From Clostridiales bacterium (GTDB taxonomy: Bacteria > Bacillota > Clostridia > Oscillospirales > Acutalibacteraceae): DNA of 64,000 bases. Below are positions 58,091 to 64,000 of this stretch, piece after piece. The notes under the pieces are model-generated. The model worked only from the letters and a program-made list of their open reading frames with translations. It made no database searches and was not told the DNA's origin. The stretch's first letter is position 1, and each line of letters starts with the position of its first letter. Where the stretch lies: the NCBI GenBank assembly GCA_012839345.1, contig DUNN01000036.1:124001-188000 (forward strand). Reading direction: 5' to 3'. The position numbers were made by a program, and so were the translations under genes.

Positions 58091-58873
58091 ATGAGCGTGG
58101 ATGATCAAACGGCGATTCCTGCGGAACGAATGAAGCTGATTCTAGCATTTATAGAAGAAAAGGGAAGTGCCCAGGTAAAAGAGCTGGCAAAGGCCCAGAA
58201 TGTCAGCGAGGCGACCATCCGGCGGGATTTAGCGGAACTGGAAAAGATGGGGAGCATCAAACGCACGCACGGCGGCGCTATTCTATATGGGCATAACACG
58301 CCGTATGAGCGGGTGTTTCAAGATAAATCCGATTTGCAGGCGGCAGAAAAGAGACGGATCGGCGCGCTGGCTTCCCGGTATGTCAGCGACGGCGACACGG
58401 TTTTTCTGGATTACGGTTCCACGGTGCTGCAGCTTTCCCTCAACCTTGGGGAAAAGCGGAACCTCACCGTGATTACCAACGACCTGAATATTGCGAATGC
58501 TGTGGTCCTTCATCCGTCTTCAAGCCTGATTATTACCGGCGGTATCCGTCGAAGCAACAATATTTTGGTGGGTTCCGTTACGGAAAATTTCATCCGGCAA
58601 ATCCGGGTGGACAAGGTTTTCCTTTCCGCAGACGCAGTTGACCCGGAGTTCGGCGTTGCCAATTCGGACTTTGACGGCACCGAAATCAAAACATTGGCGG
58701 TGCAGGCTGGCAAAGAAGTCATTCTTCTTGCGGATAAAACGAAGTTCGGCCGCACGGCTCTGGCTCGCATCTGCCAGTTTAACGAGCTGGACCGGATTAT
58801 TACGGACTTGGGTATGCCGCAGTCGATGATTAAAAAAATTACCGAGCAGGGCGTTGCTCTGGAACTGGTATAA
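58091..58873 (+). CDS. DeoR/GlpR family transcriptional regulator
   Basis: Repressor of 260 residues. The N-terminal helix-turn-helix VKELAKAQNVSEATIRRDLAEL (about residues 35-56) followed by KRTHGGA is the DeoR signature. The C-terminal sugar-phosphate-binding domain carries FLDYGST (about 103-109), ITNDLNIA and LLADKTKFGR (about 220-229). These regulators usually control a neighbouring sugar operon, but here no sugar genes are adjacent, so the target is elsewhere. GAAGGAGA precedes ATG. Single gene with its own promoter and terminator. Confidence 0.92.
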   Translation: MSVDDQTAIPAERMKLILAFIEEKGSAQVKELAKAQNVSEATIRRDLAELEKMGSIKRTHGGAILYGHNTPYERVFQDKSDLQAAEKRRIGALASRYVSDGDTVFLDYGSTVLQLSLNLGEKRNLTVITNDLNIANAVVLHPSSSLIITGGIRRSNNILVGSVTENFIRQIRVDKVFLSADAVDPEFGVANSDFDGTEIKTLAVQAGKEVILLADKTKFGRTALARICQFNELDRIITDLGMPQSMIKKITEQGVALELV

Positions 58874-58881
58874 ACAGAAAT

Positions 58882-58920
58882 AAAACGAGGGGTCTGTTTT
58901 AAACAGACCCCTCGTTTTAT
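58882..58920. terminator. intrinsic terminator
   Basis: Perfect stem AAAACGAGGGGTCTGTTT / AAACAGACCCCTCGTTTT with almost no loop, ending in TTTTAT. Symmetric, so it can act in both directions. Confidence 0.93.
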
Positions 58921-59072
58921 TTTCCACACAGAACCGCGTTAAGGGGGTTCACCTTTCTTTTCCGCTGTTTTTTCCATCTTTTCGCCAATCCCGGTATGTA
59001 ATAAGAGAAATCCGTGCTATAATAAACCTATCTTATGATTTATTTTACCATGATGTGAAAGGATGCATCCGA

Positions 59073-60455
59073 ATGAGCTTTGGAAGCAAGATACTGGATT
59101 ACAAAGAAGATATTTTACGCGATTTGGCCACGCTGATTGCGATTCCCTCCGTAAACGGAGAGGCACAGCCGGGTATGCCGTTTGGAAAACATGCCGCCGA
59201 CGCACTGGAACGGATTCTGTCGATTGCAGATGGCATGGGGCTTGCCACGAAGAATGTGAACGGATACGCGGGCCACGCGGAATACGGAGAAGGCGCAGAA
59301 GTGGCCGCTGTGGTTGCGCATGTAGACGTTGTTCCGGCGGGAGAAGGCTGGGAAACGAATCCGTTTCAGCTGACGCAGAAGGGCAATTTGTTCTATGGCC
59401 GCGGCACGGCGGACGACAAAGGCGCCGCGATTGTTGCGCTGTACTGCCTGAAGGCACTGAAGGACGCAGGCGTTGCGCCAAAGCGCAAAATGCGTGTGAT
59501 TTTCGGTGCAGGGGAAGAAATCGGCAGTGACGATATTAAGCAGTACCTTTCTTCCGAAACGCTTCCGGTTATGGCCTTTACGCCGGATTCCGATTATGGA
59601 ATCTGCAACCGCGAAAAAGGAATTCTGCGTTTGCGCATTACGGCACCGGCTAATGACTCTGCGGTCGTTCGGGAACTGACCGCAGGTACCGTCATCAACG
59701 CCGTGCCGTCCAAAGCAAAAGCGGTGCTTGCCTGTTCCGAAGAAGACGTTGCGGCGTTAAAGCAGGCGGCGCAGAAGCTGGAGGGTGAGTTCCAGTTTGA
59801 AACAGTGCCGGGCGGAGTGCAGATTACTTCCATTGGAAAGGCTTCCCACGCCATGCAGCCGCAGGAAGGCCGAAATGCCGCCACATATTTAATCCGTCTG
59901 CTTTTCACGGTGTTTTCTGCCGAACAGCTTGGCGGTTTCCTTTGTTTCCTAAAGGATAAAATCGGAACGCAGCTGCATGGAGAAAACCTCGGCATTGCTC
60001 AGAGCGACAAAGAATCCGGCCCGCTGACCCTGAACCTCGGTTTGGTGGAAATCAACGGTGAGGGCGCTTCCGTAGGAATTGATATCCGCTACCCCGTGCT
60101 TTCCGACGGCGACGGGATTATCCGCACCATCACTGAATGCGCGGAGCACAACGGACTGAGCGTTACGGTTCTGGGTCATACAAAACCGCTCTTTTTGCCG
60201 GCAGACAGCCCCTTTATTTCGCTGCTGCAGGATTCTTATAAGGAGTTTACCGGCGTACCTGCAGAGCTATATTCCACCGGCGGCGGTACCTACGCGCGCG
60301 AATTTCAGGGCAGGGCAGTGGCGTTCGGCCCGTTCTTCCCGGAAGAACCGGACCGCCATCTGCACGATGTGGGTGAACACATCGACATCGACTGGTTCAT
60401 GAAACATGCGCAGATTTGTTTGGAAGCCATGTACCGTATGGCTACTATGGACTAA
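59073..60455 (+). CDS. pepV: M20 family dipeptidase PepV
   Basis: Zinc-dependent cytoplasmic dipeptidase of 460 residues. Metal ligands are in AHVDVVPAG (about residues 88-96), GRGTADDKGAA (about 114-124, bridging Asp), GAGEEIGSDD (about 150-159, catalytic Glu), FTPDSDYG (about 173-180) and a late His near DVGEHIDID. The lid domain lies between residues about 185 and 380. ATG 59073 has AAAGGA 9 bases upstream, which excludes the ATG at 59055. It hydrolyses dipeptides taken up as nitrogen source. The HD-domain gene follows after 27 bases. Confidence 0.93.
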   Translation: MSFGSKILDYKEDILRDLATLIAIPSVNGEAQPGMPFGKHAADALERILSIADGMGLATKNVNGYAGHAEYGEGAEVAAVVAHVDVVPAGEGWETNPFQLTQKGNLFYGRGTADDKGAAIVALYCLKALKDAGVAPKRKMRVIFGAGEEIGSDDIKQYLSSETLPVMAFTPDSDYGICNREKGILRLRITAPANDSAVVRELTAGTVINAVPSKAKAVLACSEEDVAALKQAAQKLEGEFQFETVPGGVQITSIGKASHAMQPQEGRNAATYLIRLLFTVFSAEQLGGFLCFLKDKIGTQLHGENLGIAQSDKESGPLTLNLGLVEINGEGASVGIDIRYPVLSDGDGIIRTITECAEHNGLSVTVLGHTKPLFLPADSPFISLLQDSYKEFTGVPAELYSTGGGTYAREFQGRAVAFGPFFPEEPDRHLHDVGEHIDIDWFMKHAQICLEAMYRMATMD

Positions 60456-60482
60456 TTCTTTATATCATTCTTAGAGGCGATT

Positions 60483-61157
60483 ATGGAACAGTACAGCCAT
60501 GTTACTCTGGATGACATTCTGAAAAACCGTGAGATTAACGCCTACATTCAGAACGGAAATGATAATTTAGGCGTAATCGGATTCACAGAGCACGGGTTTG
60601 CCCACGCGAAGCGTTCTTCCAATTATGCCGGCTATATTCTTCGTACCCTGAATTATGACGACCGCACCTGTGAACTGGCCGCGATTGCCGGGTATATGCA
60701 CGATATTGGCAATGTGGTGAACCGGGTGGCGCACGCCCAGAGCGGAGCACTAATGGCGTTCCAAATTCTGAACCGGCTCCACATGCCGCCGGAAGAAGTC
60801 GCGCTGGTGGTTGCGGCAATCGGAAACCACGACGAAGGCACGGCGGCCGCTGTGAATCCCATTGCCGCTGCGCTGATACTTTCCGACAAGGGCGACGTCC
60901 GCCGCACGCGTGTGCGCAACAAGGAAACGGTTGGCGCGGATATTCACGACCGCGTCAACTATGCGGTGGAACGAGCGGAAACGAGCATTGACCCTGAGCG
61001 CAAAACCGTCACGCTCGATCTTACCATTGACACGCAGATTTGCCCCGTTATGGAGTATTTTGAAATCTTTATGACGCGCATGGTGCTCTGCCGGCAGGCG
61101 GCCGAATTTTTGGGCCTGCAGTTTGAACTGATTATCAACGAAACAAAGCTTCTTTAA
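60483..61157 (+). CDS. HD domain phosphohydrolase
   Basis: Metal-dependent phosphohydrolase-fold protein of 224 residues. The HD motif is in GYMHDIGN (about residues 76-83), preceded by a first His in GFAHAKRSS (about 40) and followed by GNHDEGT (about 119) and LSDKGD (about 138). This is the full H..HD..D set. Such proteins hydrolyse nucleotides or phosphate esters; no GTP-specific motif is seen, so the substrate is open. AGAGG lies 7 bases before ATG. It likely shares the pepV transcript and is closed by a strong terminator. Confidence 0.85.
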   Translation: MEQYSHVTLDDILKNREINAYIQNGNDNLGVIGFTEHGFAHAKRSSNYAGYILRTLNYDDRTCELAAIAGYMHDIGNVVNRVAHAQSGALMAFQILNRLHMPPEEVALVVAAIGNHDEGTAAAVNPIAAALILSDKGDVRRTRVRNKETVGADIHDRVNYAVERAETSIDPERKTVTLDLTIDTQICPVMEYFEIFMTRMVLCRQAAEFLGLQFELIINETKLL

Positions 61158-61250
61158 ACGCGTTTTGTTAACCATGCCCGGGCGGCTCTGCTGTCTGGTT
61201 TCATGCGGGAAATTTGTCTGCCAGTGTAGGCAGTCTTGCGCGGACAATAA

Positions 61251-61296
61251 AAAACAGCTTACCGGCCGGCCTTGCAGCCGGAAGTAAGCTGTTTTT
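61251..61296. terminator. bidirectional intrinsic terminator between two HD-protein genes
   Basis: 12-bp stem AAAACAGCTTAC / GTAAGCTGTTTT with an inner CCGGC/GCCGG helix. Ts on the plus side, As on the minus side. Confidence 0.93.
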
Positions 61297-61297
61297 G

Positions 61298-61801
61298 TTA
61301 TAGTTTTTTATATGAGAAACGGCCAGAGCTGCCGGGGATATATTTGGGATAAAGGCGGAGCGTTTCAATCACCGAACAAAATTTATCCGAACAGCTCACA
61401 ATCACGGATTCCCGGTACCGGGGAAGCGTGATGGTCAGCGGCCACATATGCTTTACAATAATATCGCGTTCTTTTTCGCTTAAAGTAAACTGCTGTTCCG
61501 CGTTGCGCAGGGCGGTTTTCGGGTGGCTGAACGCGTGCAGGCCCTCGTTCCCGCTTCCGCAGTGCCAGTCGTAAAGAAAGAAATCGTGCAACAGCGCGCC
61601 GCGGATTAGGCTCCGGTAATCGGCACGGATGTGCAGCCGCTTGCAGATGAGGTAGCTGTAATACGCAACCGATACGCTGTGCTCCAGGGTGGAAATGCTG
61701 CCATGTTGTGTAAATTTTGTCATTTTCTGTACGGATGGACTTTTCAAAAGCTCCCCTGCAACGGCCTGAAAATAGGCTTCTTCCTGCGCGGTCAACGCCA
61801 T
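61298..61801 (-). CDS. HD domain protein
   Basis: Second HD-fold protein, 167 residues, distinct from the plus-strand one. It has TLEHSVSVAYYSYLICKRL (about residues 38-56, first His), ALLHDFFLYDWH (about 70-81, the HD pair) and IVKHMWPLT (about 115-123). The DWH..KH arrangement is seen in YedJ-like and other small HD hydrolases. AAAGGAGA lies 6 bases before ATG 61801. The longer upstream open frame overlaps the ABC transporter ATPase gene and is not used. Function unknown. Confidence 0.82.
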   Translation of the reverse strand: MALTAQEEAYFQAVAGELLKSPSVQKMTKFTQHGSISTLEHSVSVAYYSYLICKRLHIRADYRSLIRGALLHDFFLYDWHCGSGNEGLHAFSHPKTALRNAEQQFTLSEKERDIIVKHMWPLTITLPRYRESVIVSCSDKFCSVIETLRLYPKYIPGSSGRFSYKKL

Positions 61802-61877
61802 ATCTGTTCTCCTTTCGGCGGTTAATAGTTCTAATATAAACCATCTTCCCCCGATTTTCAAGAGCAGACTGTACAGT

Positions 61878-62651
61878 TCAGGTTTCGTTAAAACGCGACA
61901 AAAAGGCTTTGGTACGTTCGTTCTGCGTATGGTCGAAAAGTTCTTCGGGCGGCCCCTGCTCCACAATGACCCCGTTGTCCATAAATACCACGTAATCCGC
62001 AACGTCCCGGGCGAACTTCATCTCATGCGTTACAACCACCATGGTCCTGTGTTCCGCTGCCAGCCCGCGGATAACCTTTAATATCTCTCCGGTCAGTTCC
62101 GGGTCCAGCGCGCTGGTCGGTTCATCAAAGAACAAAACGTCTGGGTTCATGGCGAGCGCACGCGCAATGGAAACACGCTGCTGCTGCCCGCCGGAAAGCT
62201 GGCAAGGGTAAGCGTCCGCTTTTTCGGAAAGCCCCATTTTCTTTAGCAGGTCACGTGCGATTGTTTCCGCTTCTTCTTTGGATTTATGCAGGACCCGGAC
62301 GGGTGCTTCTGTAATGTTCTGCAGTACCGATAGGTGCGGGAACAGGTTGAAATTTTGAAATACCAGGCCAATGTGCAGCCCGATTTTTGCACAAACTGCC
62401 TTATTGGCGTAAACCGCTTTTCCGGCGGCATCGTTTTTTACCAGCGTTTCCCCACAGATGGAGATTTCTCCGGAATCCACGGTTTCCAACTGGGTGACAC
62501 AGCGCAGGAAAGTGCTTTTCCCCGAACCGGACGGCCCGATGATGGCAAGCACCTGCCCTTTTGTCACCTGAATGGAAATTCCTTTCAGCACCTGGGTGCC
62601 GTCAAAGCTTTTCCGAATGTCTGTGGCGGTCAAAGTCTGCGGATTCTGCAT
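61878..62651 (-). CDS. polar amino acid ABC transporter ATP-binding protein (GlnQ-like)
   Basis: ATPase of 257 residues that powers an amino-acid importer. Walker [10 protein letters not shown] at about residues 39-47, Q-loop FQNFNLFPH (about 98-106), signature LSGGQQQR (about 151-158), Walker [13 protein letters not shown] (about 170-181) and the switch His in VVTHEM. The [13 protein letters not shown] stretch is the polar-amino-acid subfamily pattern. A small insertion of about 12 residues before the Q-loop ([13 protein letters not shown]) is unusual. TAGGAGG precedes ATG. The permease gene lies 10 bases upstream on the same strand. Confidence 0.93.
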   Translation of the reverse strand: MQNPQTLTATDIRKSFDGTQVLKGISIQVTKGQVLAIIGPSGSGKSTFLRCVTQLETVDSGEISICGETLVKNDAAGKAVYANKAVCAKIGLHIGLVFQNFNLFPHLSVLQNITEAPVRVLHKSKEEAETIARDLLKKMGLSEKADAYPCQLSGGQQQRVSIARALAMNPDVLFFDEPTSALDPELTGEILKVIRGLAAEHRTMVVVTHEMKFARDVADYVVFMDNGVIVEQGPPEELFDHTQNERTKAFLSRFNET

Positions 62652-62661
62652 GGTTCTCCTC

Positions 62662-63303
62662 CTAACGGTAATAGCTCAGTTTGTTTTCCGCCACGGTAAA
62701 GCAGCGTGTCACGACCGCGTTCATGGCAAGGTAGAACAGCGCGGCAATCACGAACGGCGTCATGCTGACCGAGGAGGAAACCCAGTTGGAGGTGACTTTC
62801 AGCAGCTCCACCACACCAATAACCTGGGCAAGCGAGGTGTCTTTGACCAAGGTAATGAATTCGTTTCCCATCGGGGGAAGAATGCGCTTTACAACCTGCG
62901 GCAGGATGATGCGGAAAAAGGTCTGCTTTTTCGTAAATCCCAGTACTTTTGCGGCTTCATGCTGGCCGCGCGGAATGCTTTCAATTCCGCCGCGGAAAAT
63001 TTCTGCGAAGTAAGCGGCGTAATTCAGGATGAACGCCGCCTCCGCCGAAAGCACACGGTCCAGTTGAATACCGAAGATCGGCTTCATTCCGTAAAAGAGG
63101 AACAGCAGCTGGAGCATGAGTGGCGTTCCGCGCATAATAAGGATATAAAAACGCATCGGAAGGTTCAGTATTTTCAGTCGGGACATCCGCCCCATGGCGA
63201 CCAGCATTCCGAGCGGCAGGGAAAAAATCAGCGTTATAAAGAAGATGCGGAGCGACATCAGCGTAGCTTCCAGCATTTGCGGCAAAAGCACCTGGTAATT
63301 CAA
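62662..63303 (-). CDS. polar amino acid ABC transporter permease
   Basis: Membrane permease of 213 residues with about five helices, of the His/Glu/Gln/Arg (HEEE) subfamily. The conserved [16 protein letters not shown] (about residues 58-73), [25 protein letters not shown] (about 94-118, EAA-type loop) and [24 protein letters not shown] follow in order. Start is TTG 63303, with AGGAGG 10 bases upstream. It lies between the ATPase gene and the binding-protein gene, with a hairpin in the gap to the latter. The channel probably works as a homodimer. Confidence 0.92.
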   Translation of the reverse strand: MNYQVLLPQMLEATLMSLRIFFITLIFSLPLGMLVAMGRMSRLKILNLPMRFYILIMRGTPLMLQLLFLFYGMKPIFGIQLDRVLSAEAAFILNYAAYFAEIFRGGIESIPRGQHEAAKVLGFTKKQTFFRIILPQVVKRILPPMGNEFITLVKDTSLAQVIGVVELLKVTSNWVSSSVSMTPFVIAALFYLAMNAVVTRCFTVAENKLSYYR

Positions 63304-63358
63304 ACGGCCGAAACCTCCTTGGTAATTTAATCATGGATTTTTTCTGTGTGTGAAACGT

Positions 63359-63414
63359 ATAAAAGCAGCAGGGAGCATGGGGACACGAATTTCCGCCCCA
63401 TGCCGCCCGCTGCT
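63359..63414 (-). terminator. hairpin between binding-protein and permease genes (partial terminator)
   Basis: Minus strand stem AGCAG-GGG..ATGGGG / CCCCAT..CCC-TGCTGCT, then TTTTATA. Within the operon it would reduce read-through and keep binding protein in excess. Confidence 0.6.
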
Positions 63415-63430
63415 GTGGTTTTGTTACGGC

Positions 63431-64000
63431 TTATTTTACAACGGTGGTTACATCTTCCCCAAACCATTTTTTCGAAATGGAAGTCATTGTACCGTCTTTT
63501 GCCATATCCTTCATGGCGCCTTCAATTTTTTCTTTCAGTGCGTTGTCGGCCTTGCGGAACCCGATGACGTAATCCTCCGTGGCAAGGGAAGCGTCTTTCC
63601 CATTGTCATCCGAAAGAATTTTAAAGGCGCCTGGGTTGTTCGTCAGGTAATACCGCGCGACTACTTCATCGATTGCGATGGCGTCGATGGTTCCGTTCTG
63701 CAGCTCCAGTACGGCCTTGGAGTAATCGTCAATCTGCACCACGGATTTCAGCGTGCTTTTAAAGGAGGAGTTTTCGTTCAGCGCGGATTCCGCAGAGGAA
63801 TCGCTTTGAACGCCGATGGTTTTTCCGGACAGGGAAGCAAGCCCCTTGTAGGAGGCGTCGGTTTTAATTAGAATAATCTGATTGTTCTTCATGTAAGGAA
63901 TGCTTAGGTTGAATTCTTTTTCCCGTTCCGCCGTTTTGCTGAACCCGTTCCACAAGCAGTCGATATTGCCGTTGTTCAGTTCGGCGGATTTGTTGTCCCA
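63431..64000 (-). CDS. amino acid ABC transporter substrate-binding protein, N-terminus beyond the window
   Basis: C-terminal 189 residues of a family 3 extracellular binding protein. The frame is open to base 64000 and reads ELNNGNIDCLWNGFS, so the start and the signal peptide lie outside. Typical features are TAEREKEFNLSIPYMKN, GKTIGVQSDSSAE (lobe 2 opening), AIAIDEVVARYYL and the closing MAKDGTMTSISKKWFGED. It delivers a polar amino acid to the adjacent permease/ATPase; which one cannot be told from this part. Confidence 0.92.
   Translation of the reverse strand, partial: WDNKSAELNNGNIDCLWNGFSKTAEREKEFNLSIPYMKNNQIILIKTDASYKGLASLSGKTIGVQSDSSAESALNENSSFKSTLKSVVQIDDYSKAVLELQNGTIDAIAIDEVVARYYLTNNPGAFKILSDDNGKDASLATEDYVIGFRKADNALKEKIEGAMKDMAKDGTMTSISKKWFGEDVTTVVK

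Noticed and set aside
1-64000. CRISPR arrays, integrases, transposases, plasmid or phage replication genes, rRNA genes
   Set aside because: Looked for on both strands; no regularly spaced repeats and no recognisable gene of these classes was found.

Overview
The window reads as chromosomal DNA of an anaerobic, Gram-positive member of the class Clostridia, probably the Oscillospiraceae/Ruminococcaceae group. Supporting signs are strong AGGAGG-type ribosome binding sites with frequent TTG/GTG starts, a trimeric NAD-linked [FeFe]-hydrogenase, RNase M5, a T-box-controlled valyl-tRNA synthetase, ZTP, THF and c-di-GMP riboswitches, YebC, PepV, an Lsa-type ABC-F protein and candidate Spo0A boxes. 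The placement is inferred from gene content; there is no rRNA here.

Layout. 1-7.9 kb (+): housekeeping run alaS (5'-truncated), HIT protein, phosphoribosyltransferase, comEC, holA, rnmV, vanZ. 7.9-10.7 kb (-): valS with promoter and T-box leader. 10.9-15.8 kb (+): P-loop kinase-like protein, then hydrogenase operon hydC-hydB-hydA behind a Rex-like operator. 15.85-17.1 kb (+): one promoter, a ZTP riboswitch with terminator, a THF riboswitch, then the folate transporter folT. 17.3-25.7 kb: pectin-oligomer locus with an ABC importer lacking its own ATPase, an AraC regulator, and GH28, GH105 and CE8 enzymes without signal peptides. 25.7-32.2 kb: membrane proteins, a 57-residue protein behind tandem Spo0A-like boxes, a highly structured stand-alone RNA, a Smr-less MutS2-like protein and RNase Z.

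32.3-36.5 kb is an AT-richer accessory stretch ending at a tRNA-Pro gene. It holds a possible phage relic, an SOS module (Y-family polymerase, small partner, HMCES/YedK) under LexA boxes, and a Dph6-like ATPase. 36.6-38.3 kb holds a candidate RNA and a decayed iron-uptake locus: an orphan FeoB-associated Cys-rich protein and a frameshifted DtxR/MntR regulator. 38.3-46.7 kb (-): small metabolic genes, a diguanylate cyclase under a c-di-GMP riboswitch, and a 2-hydroxyacyl-CoA dehydratase activase/component pair. 46.8-53.7 kb (+): aspartate carbamoyltransferase with a PyrI-like zinc tail, flavoprotein, yebC, sbcDC. 53.8-56.2 kb (-): GNAT protein and an Lsa-family ABC-F gene behind an attenuator. 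56.4-61.2 kb (+): unknown protein, gluQ, DeoR regulator, pepV, HD protein. 61.3-64 kb (-): second HD protein and a polar amino-acid ABC importer whose binding protein runs off the end.

The main theme is RNA-level and operator-level control: a T-box, three riboswitches, an attenuator, and LexA-, Rex- and Spo0A-like sites are readable. No CRISPR array, insertion sequence, integrase or rRNA gene was seen.
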